The position numbers were made by a program, and so were the translations under genes. The notes under the pieces were generated by a model that worked only from the letters and a program-made list of their open reading frames with translations, was not told the DNA's origin and made no database searches. This document shows, in pieces, positions 35,442 to 43,581 of a stretch of DNA of 64,000 bases (position 1 is its first letter; every line of letters starts with the position of its first letter). The stretch covers positions 1 to 64,000 of the IMG/VR virus record IMGVR_UViG_3300007760_000743; one strand, 5' to 3'. This stretch comes from a virus.

Positions 35442-36435
35442 AGTAATCCTCCATTTTTCCTTCTCTATATAAATCTTGTGTTATACAATGTATTCCACCA
35501 TCCCAAAAGTATCTATGTCTAAAGTTGAATATAATTGGTTCAACTTTATGTTTTTTAAAATGTTCAAATACGTCTTTGTTGTAATTGTTGCATATTATTC
35601 TGTTTTCGTCAACTGACAACATATTAACATCAAATACAGTTTCTTCCACATAACCAACCCAATCATTTAACCATGTGTCAACAAATTCAATTAATTGATC
35701 GTTATGCTCTTCTCCTTTTAACCACCAACGTCCTCCTACTTTTTTTTTCATTTCTAAAAAAGGACTTACTTTATCCCACGATTGATCTGGTAGATATAGT
35801 ACGTCCCAGCCTGGGAATTCTGTTTTATAATCTTGTATATCGTTTAATGAAACAATACAACCAGGTTTCACAACACAAAACACACCATCTGAATGATAAC
35901 CTCTGTTTGATTTATGTACTCTAAATCCTTCCTTAGTCCAAATGTCTGTAAATTTTTTTATAGTTGCTTCGGTTGTGTCAGTAACACCGTGATCCCAATA
36001 CAAATCTTTTCCTACTCTACAAATACAAGCAGAAGTAATTGTACTGTCTTGTATGTTTATGTATAGATTTTTTTTGTCTATTTGTTTTAAAATATCTACA
36101 TATCCAGGAGTACCCGATCCATGGCAGGCATATAGTTTTTCACCAATTACTGCAAAATGGTCTCTTGGGTTAACTGGTGGACGAAATATATTTTTAAGAG
36201 AACCTACCTTATCTATATCCAACCAACTGCGATGTGTTTTTACACCAGCATCTTTTAATATTTTTTCTAGTGTTTGAGAATCTTCTTCGGTTTCCTCTGC
36301 AATACGTTTCAAAGGATCCATAATTTTGTTATTTTTATATATAGGTAAATCTTGAAACCATTCTGCTTTAAATCCGGATCCTATCCAACAATGTTTTAAT
36401 GGGTGAAAAGTTGCATATCCTTTTATAGGAATCAT
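35434..36435 (-). CDS. Glycine/inosamine amidinotransferase-like protein (pentein fold)
   Basis: 333 aa. RPPVNPRDHFAVIG, YHSDGVFCVVKPG and the catalytic segment GGIHCITQDL are family features; the Cys in GGIHC would attack the guanidino carbon of arginine, and the His before (HSDG) is its partner. Such enzymes move the amidino group of Arg to glycine or an amino-cyclitol. Similar genes occur in other marine phages. An AAAGGA ribosome site precedes it, and the cupin gene lies just upstream. Confidence 0.75.
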   Translation of the reverse strand: MIPIKGYATFHPLKHCWIGSGFKAEWFQDLPIYKNNKIMDPLKRIAEETEEDSQTLEKILKDAGVKTHRSWLDIDKVGSLKNIFRPPVNPRDHFAVIGEKLYACHGSGTPGYVDILKQIDKKNLYINIQDSTITSACICRVGKDLYWDHGVTDTTEATIKKFTDIWTKEGFRVHKSNRGYHSDGVFCVVKPGCIVSLNDIQDYKTEFPGWDVLYLPDQSWDKVSPFLEMKKKVGGRWWLKGEEHNDQLIEFVDTWLNDWVGYVEETVFDVNMLSVDENRIICNNYNKDVFEHFKKHKVEPIIFNFRHRYFWDGGIHCITQDLYREGKMEDYFG

Positions 36436-36436
36436 G

Positions 36437-36826
36437 TTACTTTCCTTTTTTCTTATCCAGTCTAACTACGTTGCCTTCTGTTAAGTGTCCTACAGATTCT
36501 CTTTGTATATCGTTGTGTCTGAATTCTGCCCAATATAATTCAAATGCAACACCGTCTTCTAAGCCTTCAAATGAATGGAATAATTGTGGTTTGACAGCAG
36601 TAAAATCGCCAGGGTTTAAAATAGTTTCGTCTACTAAATTGTAATCTTTTTGCCATACTTTAATTTTTAGTTTTCCTGTCATACAATAGAAGCCATTCCA
36701 TTTGTATTCGTGTTTGTGTTTAGAGCAAACACCACCTTTTTTATAATCTATTCTATGAAATTCTAATGAACTGTTTGCGAGAATAAGTTCTGTAGATCCC
36801 CAAATTTTTCCTGCTATATTTGACAT
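36437..36826 (-). CDS. Cupin domain protein
   Basis: 129 aa. A single cupin barrel with CSKHKHEYKWNGFYCMTGKLKIKV (first cupin motif, two His and a Glu) and PGDFTAVKPQLFHSFEG (second motif with His). Related in form to mannose-6-phosphate isomerase C-terminal domains. A promoter lies six bases before the ATG, with no ribosome site, suggesting leaderless translation. It probably heads the transcript into the amidinotransferase. Confidence 0.75.
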   Translation of the reverse strand: MSNIAGKIWGSTELILANSSLEFHRIDYKKGGVCSKHKHEYKWNGFYCMTGKLKIKVWQKDYNLVDETILNPGDFTAVKPQLFHSFEGLEDGVAFELYWAEFRHNDIQRESVGHLTEGNVVRLDKKKGK

Positions 36827-36832
36827 AATATT

Positions 36833-36861
36833 ATTTTACTATTATTTAGATGATTTGTCAA
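36833..36861 (-). promoter_or_regulatory. Sigma70-type promoter: TTGACA, 17 bp, TAAAAT, 6 nt before ATG
   Basis: On the minus strand TTGACA is at 36861-36856 and TAAAAT at 36838-36833, spacer 17 bp. Six bases separate it from the cupin ATG, so the mRNA would be leaderless. Confidence 0.75.
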
Positions 36862-36872
36862 CAGAGTGTAAA

Positions 36873-37331
36873 TTATTTGTCCCATTCTTCCCATGGGAAA
36901 ACAATCCATGCAGGATCTTTTGACTTGTCTATTTTGTATCCTTGGTAATCTACTTTTGCTTTGCTTGGTTTATTATGTATAAGTGCGGCAAATTTAATTC
37001 TACCATCACCCTTACTAAAATTTTCAACAATATAATTGAACGTTGCTCCTGTATCATTAATATCATCAATGATTAAAATTTTCTTTTGAAATGCAAACGC
37101 TTTTTCTAATACAGATAGATTTGGCTTTGTTGTATGATCTCTTAATCGTATATCAAGTACTTCGTGTGCTATATTAAGTCTGTGTGAAAGGTAAACGCCA
37201 GGAATACAACCACCTCTATTAATACCTAATATAATAGTTGGCATCCAATTGGAGTGGACCATTTGATCTTCTATTTGTATTAATGCATTACGCATTTGAC
37301 CTGTTGTAAAATAGTTTTTCTTTGTATCCAT
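36873..37331 (-). CDS. Purine phosphoribosyltransferase (Gpt/Hpt-like)
   Basis: 152 aa. ILIIDDINDTGAT (about residues 82-94) is the PRPP-binding motif, IILGINRGG the PPi loop, and WIVFPWEEW near the end resembles the base-pocket loop of xanthine/guanine phosphoribosyltransferases. It would convert guanine, hypoxanthine or xanthine to the nucleotide. It sits near GMP reductase and FolE, all purine enzymes. A promoter abuts the ATG. Confidence 0.75.
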   Translation of the reverse strand: MDTKKNYFTTGQMRNALIQIEDQMVHSNWMPTIILGINRGGCIPGVYLSHRLNIAHEVLDIRLRDHTTKPNLSVLEKAFAFQKKILIIDDINDTGATFNYIVENFSKGDGRIKFAALIHNKPSKAKVDYQGYKIDKSKDPAWIVFPWEEWDK

Positions 37332-37336
37332 ATTTT

Positions 37337-37365
37337 ATTTTACTATATTTGATGTAAATTTTCAA
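37337..37365 (-). promoter_or_regulatory. Sigma70-type promoter: TTGAAA, 17 bp, TAAAAT, 5 nt before ATG
   Basis: On the minus strand TTGAAA is at 37365-37360 and TAAAAT at 37342-37337 with 17 bp between. Five bases remain before the ATG at 37331. The -35 lies inside the end of the radical SAM gene. Confidence 0.6.
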
Positions 37366-38521
37366 ACGGTATTATTTTTTTATAATTTGTTTTTCTACTT
37401 TTATCTAGTAATTCTAAATGTTTAATACATTTTTTAGAAAGACTTTTATCGTGATCAATGTATTTTTTAGACATGTTTCTTATAAAATTGACAAAACTTT
37501 TATTAAAACCATTATAATCCTTAGTATCGGATATAAATTTGTTTTTAGCATATTTGGTTAATGATGAAATATGGAAGTGTTTTGGATCTGATAACATAAT
37601 AGGATCTATTTTAATTTTAAGTGAATCAAAATATTTAACCATAGCTATGATTGAATGATAACTGAGTGCTTGAACAACATAATTTACTGCTAAAATAATG
37701 TTTTTTGAATTCATATTTTGAATAATTTTAAAATTTTCATCTAGTGTTTTCCATTTATGACCAAATCTTACATATTCTAGTGTTTCTTCTATACCTTCGC
37801 AAGAAACACTCAGCCAAACTTCTTTAAATTTTGTAAAATAATTTAATATATCTTTATTAATATTCGTTAAATTTGTAGTAAAATGCAAAATACAATTCTT
37901 CTTTTGTGAGTCTGGGATTTGTTCTATAATTTTATGAAGCCCCGGAATTATAAAAGGTTCTCCACCAGTAAATTTTATATGAATACTTTGTGGTAGATTT
38001 TTCTCACACCAGTTGACAAAATCATTGTCTTCTGGCCAATTAAATAATTTTTGATTATATGTAGTATTTTTTGTATACCATTTTTTCAATTCAGGATTTA
38101 AATTTGCTTCTGCTAGTAATTGACTACTTTGTCCTGGATTACACATTATACACTTTAAATTGCATAAATTTCCTAGAACTAGATCAAAACTTTTTATATT
38201 TTTTACTGATGGATTATTGATTTGATTGAGAATAGAACCTTTATCAAATCTCATGGCTAAAGTCCTATTGTATTGTTTTCGTAATGAATCTCCGTTTTGT
38301 TCTTCTGTTTCCCAACATGCTGAACAAGTCTTGTTTTTTATTCCATTAATTAAGTCTTTGCGTAATTGTTCTAATTCGTTAGAAAAAAAATAATCGTTTA
38401 ATTGAGAATAATTGTATTTGTTTGTCTTATTACTTTTGCAACATGGTGATAATTTTTTTCTTGAATCAATAAAAACACTAAACCATGGAGCAATACAAAA
38501 TGTATTCTTATTAGGAATCAT
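37343..38521 (-). CDS. Radical SAM protein, twitch/SPASM-like type
   Basis: 392 aa. FCIAPW opening (Cys9), CC pair (Cys27/28), CSACWETE (Cys66/69), then CNLKCIMC (Cys120/124/127) and TGGEP. Tail LDKSRKTNYKKIIP. Closest to the 28382-29539 protein by its CNLKCIMCN form. It is inserted between the phosphoribosyltransferase and GMP reductase genes, which are both purine enzymes. Codon and base use are more AT-rich than in GMP reductase. Confidence 0.85.
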   Translation of the reverse strand: MIPNKNTFCIAPWFSVFIDSRKKLSPCCKSNKTNKYNYSQLNDYFFSNELEQLRKDLINGIKNKTCSACWETEEQNGDSLRKQYNRTLAMRFDKGSILNQINNPSVKNIKSFDLVLGNLCNLKCIMCNPGQSSQLLAEANLNPELKKWYTKNTTYNQKLFNWPEDNDFVNWCEKNLPQSIHIKFTGGEPFIIPGLHKIIEQIPDSQKKNCILHFTTNLTNINKDILNYFTKFKEVWLSVSCEGIEETLEYVRFGHKWKTLDENFKIIQNMNSKNIILAVNYVVQALSYHSIIAMVKYFDSLKIKIDPIMLSDPKHFHISSLTKYAKNKFISDTKDYNGFNKSFVNFIRNMSKKYIDHDKSLSKKCIKHLELLDKSRKTNYKKIIPFENLHQI

Positions 38522-38527
38522 ATAATG

Positions 38528-38535
38528 TATTTAAA
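38528..38535 (-). promoter_or_regulatory. Candidate late-type promoter TTTAAATA, 6 nt before ATG
   Basis: On the minus strand TTTAAATA lies six bases before the radical SAM ATG at 38521 and just after the GMP reductase stop. One base differs from T4 TATAAATA. Confidence 0.35.
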
Positions 38536-38538
38536 TAT

Positions 38539-39582
38539 TTAAAATTGCTCGTAAACTTTATTAATTACGTTGTATGTTGTTACAAAAGTTGCACATTTAG
38601 GCATATCTTTTAATCGTCTTGCACCAATATATGTACAAGCACTTCTTACACCGCCAAGTATATTTTCTATAGTTTCTTTAACAGGTCCTCTATCAGGTAA
38701 ATGTACTACTCTACCTTCGTTGCCTCTATATCCGTCTTTTCTTTTGCCGTGTACTTCTCTTGCACGATCAGAACTCATGCCATAAAATTCTCTAAATCCG
38801 TCTTTTACTTCTACTTCTGATTCGTTATGTCCTGCTAACATACCGCCAATCATAACCATATGTGCACCACCACCTAATGCTTTTGCAATATCTCCTGGTT
38901 GTGTGCAACCACCATCCGCCATTATGTGTCCATCAACACCATTAGCCGCATCAGCACATTCTAATATTGCTGAAAATTGTGGAACACCAACACCAGTCAT
39001 TGTTCGTGTAGTGCAAACACTACCTGGTCCTATTCCTATTTTAACTACGTCAGCACCGTTAATAATTAATTCTTCGGTCATCTCAGGTGTTACTACGTTA
39101 CCTGCTACAATAACTTTGTCTGGATATTCTTCTCTAACTTTTTGAACAAAGCCAACCATATTTTGATGATATGCATTAGCAACATCTATTGTAATCATTT
39201 TAATATCAGGAAAACTTTTTAATATTTCTTGCATATTAGTATAATCTTCAGCTTCATCATCAAACATTTTATTTGTGCCTGTACATACAGAAACACTTTG
39301 TAATCTTACACCATTGCCTACTGCCTCTTTCCATTGATCTGGAGTAGTGGATTTTGTAATAACAGTCATCATTTTATATTCTTGTAATATTTTTGCCATA
39401 CTAAATGTACCAACACCATCCATATTACTTGCAAAGATTGGTGTAAAGTTCATTACTTTGTCTGAGTTCCGAAATGTAAACTTACGAGTCATGTCTACAT
39501 CTTTTCTTGATGATAACGTGGAACGTTTTGGTTGTAATAAAACGTCTTCGTAATTTAGTTTTGGATCTTGGTTAATTCGCAT
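38539..39582 (-). CDS. guaC: GMP reductase (GuaC-like, IMPDH superfamily)
   Basis: 347 aa from the ATG at 39582, the same length as E. coli GuaC. GIGPGSVCTTRTMTGVGVPQ holds the catalytic Cys loop; DGGCTQPGDIAKALGGGA, GGMLAGH, FYGMSSDRA and GGVRSACTYIGA are close to GuaC rather than IMP dehydrogenase, and no CBS domains are present. It reduces GMP to IMP and ammonia with NADPH. The start overlaps the end of the upstream gene by 11 bp. In a phage this could drain guanine nucleotides while 7-deazaguanine is made. Confidence 0.85.
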   Translation of the reverse strand: MRINQDPKLNYEDVLLQPKRSTLSSRKDVDMTRKFTFRNSDKVMNFTPIFASNMDGVGTFSMAKILQEYKMMTVITKSTTPDQWKEAVGNGVRLQSVSVCTGTNKMFDDEAEDYTNMQEILKSFPDIKMITIDVANAYHQNMVGFVQKVREEYPDKVIVAGNVVTPEMTEELIINGADVVKIGIGPGSVCTTRTMTGVGVPQFSAILECADAANGVDGHIMADGGCTQPGDIAKALGGGAHMVMIGGMLAGHNESEVEVKDGFREFYGMSSDRAREVHGKRKDGYRGNEGRVVHLPDRGPVKETIENILGGVRSACTYIGARRLKDMPKCATFVTTYNVINKVYEQF

Positions 39583-39847
39583 CTTCTTCTTTTTCTCTTG
39601 CTTCACACATTTGTTTTATATTTTGATAATGCTCCCAAGCATCTTTTAGTGCAGGATATTTTTTTCTTAAATCTCTTTCAAAATCAAAATTCATTTGATC
39701 TGAATCATAACCTACGTCAAAATCTATATTCATAGTATCGACGGTGCCTATTGAACCTTCACTTGGAACCCAATTTTCCATTTCTACATTATCTGATTGT
39801 AAGTTAGCTTGTCTTTCTTTTTCTTTTTGGTATTGTTTTTTATTCAT
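39572..39847 (-). CDS. Conserved phage hypothetical protein, 91 aa, acidic
   Basis: A charged protein with a Gln/Lys/Glu N-terminus, an acidic middle (DTMNIDFDVGYDSDQ) and a helical end (LRKKYPALKDAWEHYQNI). No domain found. Overlaps folE by 8 bp at its start and GMP reductase by 11 bp at its end, so the three are co-expressed. Confidence 0.6.
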   Translation of the reverse strand: MNKKQYQKEKERQANLQSDNVEMENWVPSEGSIGTVDTMNIDFDVGYDSDQMNFDFERDLRKKYPALKDAWEHYQNIKQMCEAREKEEDAN

Positions 39848-40550
39848 GACCCTTCATGTTCATACAAATTTTATAAAATTCATCTCTAGTTGCTGGATCT
39901 TCTTTAAATGCACCTAACATAATTGCAGTTGTCATATCAGATTCGTGTTCTCTTACGCCTCTGTGTGTCATGCAATGATGTTCTGCTTTAACTACTACTG
40001 CAATATGACTTGTATGTGCATATTCTTTTAATGCATCAGCAATTTGTGTTGTCATCTCTTCTTGTATTTGTGGTCTTTCTACAATATGGTGAATAATTCT
40101 ATTAAACTTACTTAATCCGATAACTTTGCCATTTGGAATAATACCTACCCAAGCATTACCTACAATGTTTTGTAAATGGTGAGCACACGTTGATTTAATA
40201 CTGATTGGACCACTAGTGTACATACTCTTATATCCCATATTAGGAAAGTGTGTAATTCTTGGCATTGGATTATATCTGCCACCAAATGTTTCTTTGATGT
40301 ACATTTTTGCGACACGTTTTGCAGTTTCTTGTGTGTTGTGATCGTTTTCTGTATCAATTACAAGACTTTCCAAAACTCCTTGTAATTTTTCTTGTACCTC
40401 TACTTGTAATTTTTCTAAGTCACCATCCTCAATATATTCAGAAATATTATCATTACAGTGAAATCTTTTTCCTGCTTTTTTAATTCTGTCTTTAATTGTT
40501 TTTGATATTGGACCTTTAACAATCCAACTGTCTTTTAAAGTGTCATCCAT
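39840..40550 (-). CDS. folE: GTP cyclohydrolase I (FolE)
   Basis: 236 aa. STCAHHLQNIVG (first zinc ligands), GLSKFNRIIHHIVERPQIQE and AEHHCMTHRGVRE (Cys zinc ligand) are GTP cyclohydrolase I motifs. It makes dihydroneopterin triphosphate from GTP, the first step toward 7-deazaguanines (and folate). Length is near E. coli FolE (222). With QueE, the QueD-like gene and a DpdA-like gene it supports DNA-base modification. Confidence 0.9.
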   Translation of the reverse strand: MDDTLKDSWIVKGPISKTIKDRIKKAGKRFHCNDNISEYIEDGDLEKLQVEVQEKLQGVLESLVIDTENDHNTQETAKRVAKMYIKETFGGRYNPMPRITHFPNMGYKSMYTSGPISIKSTCAHHLQNIVGNAWVGIIPNGKVIGLSKFNRIIHHIVERPQIQEEMTTQIADALKEYAHTSHIAVVVKAEHHCMTHRGVREHESDMTTAIMLGAFKEDPATRDEFYKICMNMKGHE

Positions 40551-40553
40551 ATA

Positions 40554-40754
40554 TTATTCTATATCTGTTCTAACTATGTGTTTTCTTAATGCTCTAACTA
40601 ACTCTTCAATTTTATCAATTACAGCAATTAAACTTTTATCTGTAATATATTTTTGATGTTCTTTGAGTTTGTCATACTCTTTAATTGAGATTTGTACCAT
40701 TGGTGATGGACTGGCCGATTCATTTTCATAGCTTTTGTCTTCTTCATTTGTCAT
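40554..40754 (-). CDS. Small helical protein, 66 aa, first gene of folE operon
   Basis: An acidic Ser-rich N-terminus followed by a helix (ISIKEYDKLKEHQKYI, then AVIDKIEELVRALRKHI). An AAGGAGA ribosome site and a promoter precede it. No family recognised. Confidence 0.6.
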   Translation of the reverse strand: MTNEEDKSYENESASPSPMVQISIKEYDKLKEHQKYITDKSLIAVIDKIEELVRALRKHIVRTDIE

Positions 40755-40772
40755 TGTATCTCCTTATATACT

Positions 40773-40801
40773 ATTTTACAGTAGTTGCACCATTTTGTCA
40801 A
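40773..40801 (-). promoter_or_regulatory. Sigma70-type promoter: TTGACA, 17 bp, TAAAAT
   Basis: On the minus strand TTGACA is at 40801-40796 and TAAAAT at 40778-40773, spacer 17 bp. The ATG at 40754 is 18 bases downstream with an AAGGAGA site, so this transcript has a short leader. It should drive 40554, folE and GMP reductase. Confidence 0.8.
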
Positions 40802-40805
40802 ACAA

Positions 40806-41417
40806 TTATTCAATTATTTGTCCATTGCATTTAATTTGGTTGCTACAAATTTTATAAATTAAATCTGTATAGTCAGAAGAACCAAATTTGGGATTAATAC
40901 CAAAACATTGGTATTTTGTATTAAAGTTTTTCATTATTAAATAGTTTGTAAATTTATAACCACTGTAATCAGCATAGTCGTCAACACCTTTAACATTTTT
41001 ATCAATGTAACTAGACAGCATCCAACCTATAGTAGCATTTTTATCTAACTTATTTTGTTCTTCTAGTGTTTTGATTATTATAAAAGGAAATTGACAACTT
41101 AACCAATAACTTTTACTCCAGCTCTTAGTTAAACTCCATAAATCTACAGTTTTAATTGTATTAATAAAATTTTCTTTTGCCAACGCCGATGAATTTTGAT
41201 TAAAAAATATAAAGTCAAAATTGTAAGACAGTTGTTTATAAATTTTATGCATTTGTATTATATCAAAGGTTCTCCAATCAATCTTAATGTTTTCTACATT
41301 TTTTAATTTAGATTCACTAGAACCTATATTAATTACGTCAAAGTCAGCCTGTTGGCAACCTTTTATTAAATCTTCTCCTCTTTTTCCGCCACAACCAATT
41401 AATAATGCTGTCTTCAT
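40806..41417 (-). CDS. Short-chain dehydrogenase-like protein (truncated/divergent SDR)
   Basis: About 203 aa from the ATG at 41417, which overlaps the radical SAM stop as ATGA. MKTALLIGCGGKRGE is a variant GxxxGxG NAD motif, FDFIFFNQNS sits where SDR has NNAG, and YSGYKF could be the YxxxK site (Tyr-x-x-x-Lys). It is shorter than classical SDR enzymes (about 250 aa). Coupling to a radical SAM gene suggests linked chemistry. Function inferred. Confidence 0.55.
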   Translation of the reverse strand: MKTALLIGCGGKRGEDLIKGCQQADFDVINIGSSESKLKNVENIKIDWRTFDIIQMHKIYKQLSYNFDFIFFNQNSSALAKENFINTIKTVDLWSLTKSWSKSYWLSCQFPFIIIKTLEEQNKLDKNATIGWMLSSYIDKNVKGVDDYADYSGYKFTNYLIMKNFNTKYQCFGINPKFGSSDYTDLIYKICSNQIKCNGQIIE

Positions 41418-42550
41418 ACTAAATCTACAAATACTTGTCTCCAATTTGTTTTATGTTTTTTTGTAACATGATCTAACGTAGGAACATAATCTTTTATATT
41501 TTCCAAACTTATTTGCATGATACAATTTTCTAAATTATTAAGTAAATTTGTGTGTTCGTTAGATATAGTTTTTTTAATTTTTTGCAATTTAGATATGATA
41601 TTTGTTTTTTTTCCTGCAGGGTAGTTTCTTGGATCCATTGCATTAGGAACATATACTAAATTAATAGTCATGTCAGTTATATTCATTTGGTTATAAAAAT
41701 AATTAATTAAATTATCTATACAATCAGCATTGATTATACTAAAAATTGTGTTTACTCTGATTGAAAAATTTGTATTGTTTTTAATATATTCTAAATTATT
41801 ACAAAACAAGTCCCAATCCGCTCCGTTTCTTATATAATTAAATTTATCACCTACAGCATCAGCACTCATTGTGAGTTGAACATTATTAAAATTTTTCAAT
41901 GCTTGTAATAAAGGATTTGTTTTTTTCCATTGCATATTAGTATTAATTCTTAATGGTACATCTTTATTTTCCAGTTGTTTTAAAAGTTGTACATTGTAAG
42001 GAATATAAAATGGTTCTCCACCACTCAAGTATATTTCTTTTATTTTTGCTTGATTTTTAACAGTCATTTGTATTATTTTTTCTACACTTTTTTTATTAAC
42101 TGGAGTAATAATTTCCTTTTCATCTTTTGCAATCAAACTGCTTTGTTGTGGATTACACATTATACAACGTAAATTACATATATTAGACCAATGCAAATCA
42201 ATACAGTGCATATCAAAAGTTTCAATGTTTTCATAATCAACATCTGCTTTGACCAGTAATTTGTTGTAATGATCTCGTAGATATGAAAAATTTTTATCTT
42301 CAATAGATCTGTGATAGCATGATACACAGTTTTTATCTGGTTTATTTTCTAGCATATTTGATTTAATTCGTTTAATAGTATCACTTTGTAAAATATCTTC
42401 AATATCTTGATTGTTAATATTGCCTAAAGTTTCGCCACCCATTGAACAGGTTCTAACATCTCCATTTGTGTATATTTCAAAATTAGTCCACGGAACAACA
42501 CAAAAATTTTTATTTGTTTTGAATAAATGGTATTTTTTCTTTGGATCCAT
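41414..42550 (-). CDS. Radical SAM protein, twitch/SPASM-like type
   Basis: 378 aa. FCVVPWTN opening (Cys17), single Cys35 where others have CC, CVSCYHRS (Cys75/78), then CNLRCIMC (Cys125/129/132) and SGGEP. Tail HVTKKHKTNWRQVF is a degenerate form of the family tail. Similar in its TLGNI segment to the 44710-45864 protein (TIGNI), so those two form a further subgroup (single Cys, GN). Confidence 0.85.
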   Translation of the reverse strand: MDPKKKYHLFKTNKNFCVVPWTNFEIYTNGDVRTCSMGGETLGNINNQDIEDILQSDTIKRIKSNMLENKPDKNCVSCYHRSIEDKNFSYLRDHYNKLLVKADVDYENIETFDMHCIDLHWSNICNLRCIMCNPQQSSLIAKDEKEIITPVNKKSVEKIIQMTVKNQAKIKEIYLSGGEPFYIPYNVQLLKQLENKDVPLRINTNMQWKKTNPLLQALKNFNNVQLTMSADAVGDKFNYIRNGADWDLFCNNLEYIKNNTNFSIRVNTIFSIINADCIDNLINYFYNQMNITDMTINLVYVPNAMDPRNYPAGKKTNIISKLQKIKKTISNEHTNLLNNLENCIMQISLENIKDYVPTLDHVTKKHKTNWRQVFVDLV

Positions 42551-43581
42551 TAATGGATATCTTTCTTGTGCATCTTATTATACCATCTTAATGCAGTTGC
42601 TACTATATTATCAATTGAACTTTGTGTTGGTTCCCAATTTAATATTTCTTTTACCTTTGTTATATCTGCTACAAGATATGCAGGATCCCCTGCTCTGCTT
42701 GGCTCAAATTTAATATCCATTTTACCTGTATGCTTTTGTATAACATCTAATAATTCTCTATTAGAAACAGGTGCTCCAGAACCTAAATTAAAAACATCGG
42801 CACAATTATTTTCATGAGCATAGTTTAAAGCCTTAATGTGTGCATCTGCAAGGTCCATAACATGAACATAATCTCTAACACACGTGCCATCTTCTGTTGG
42901 AAATTTTGCACCAAATAATTTAAATGTTTTTAGTTGCCTAGATGCTTTAATGGCTAATGGTATTATATGTGTTTCTTTTTCTCTTAATTCTCCAACGTCT
43001 CCTTCTGGGTCTGCTCCAGCGGCATTAAAATACCTTAATCCTACTGATGATATACCATATGCTCTATGATAATCTTTTAAAACTTGTTCTATCATTAATT
43101 TACTTCCACCATAAGAACTAATTGGATTGCATTGATCTGTTTCTTTGCATAGTTTCATTCCTGGATTGCCATAAACTGCCGCACTAGAAGAATATACAAA
43201 TGATTTAATATCTAAAGAAACTAATTTGTCTAGTAATGTAATTGTGTTTATAAGATTGTTTTTATAATATAATGAGGGATTTGTAACAGATTCAGATACT
43301 GATGTGCTGGCCAGAAAATGTATACAACTTGTAATGTTATGTCTTTTAATAATTTCATCTAATCTATTAATTTCTTGTGGTAGATGTAAATTATAATTTG
43401 GCCCAAACGATACTAGTCCTTCTCTGTAATGTCTATCAACAGTTACAGGAACGTATCCATTTTTAGATAATAATTTGCAAGTGTGAGAACCCACATAGCC
43501 ACCTCCACCTGTAACTAATACAGATCTTGTAAGTGTGTTAATACTTGGACTCGGAAACTGGTGTTCTGTAGTGTTTTCCAT
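42550..43581 (-). CDS. galE: UDP-glucose 4-epimerase (GalE-like)
   Basis: 343 aa. SVLVTGGGGYVGSHTCKLL (NAD site), SSAAVYG, YGGSKLMIEQ (Tyr-x-x-x-Lys), RYFNAAGADPEG and VRDYVHVMDLADAH are all GalE features, which distinguish it from other SDR epimerases. It interconverts UDP-Glc and UDP-Gal (or the N-acetyl forms). A ~16 aa extension precedes the NAD motif; the start lies inside the preceding glycosyltransferase gene. It could feed donors to that enzyme. Confidence 0.85.
   Translation of the reverse strand: MENTTEHQFPSPSINTLTRSVLVTGGGGYVGSHTCKLLSKNGYVPVTVDRHYREGLVSFGPNYNLHLPQEINRLDEIIKRHNITSCIHFLASTSVSESVTNPSLYYKNNLINTITLLDKLVSLDIKSFVYSSSAAVYGNPGMKLCKETDQCNPISSYGGSKLMIEQVLKDYHRAYGISSVGLRYFNAAGADPEGDVGELREKETHIIPLAIKASRQLKTFKLFGAKFPTEDGTCVRDYVHVMDLADAHIKALNYAHENNCADVFNLGSGAPVSNRELLDVIQKHTGKMDIKFEPSRAGDPAYLVADITKVKEILNWEPTQSSIDNIVATALRWYNKMHKKDIH

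Noticed and set aside
38570-39145. Plus-strand frames opposite GMP reductase
   Set aside because: The minus-strand protein matches GuaC over its full length; opposite frames lack start signals.
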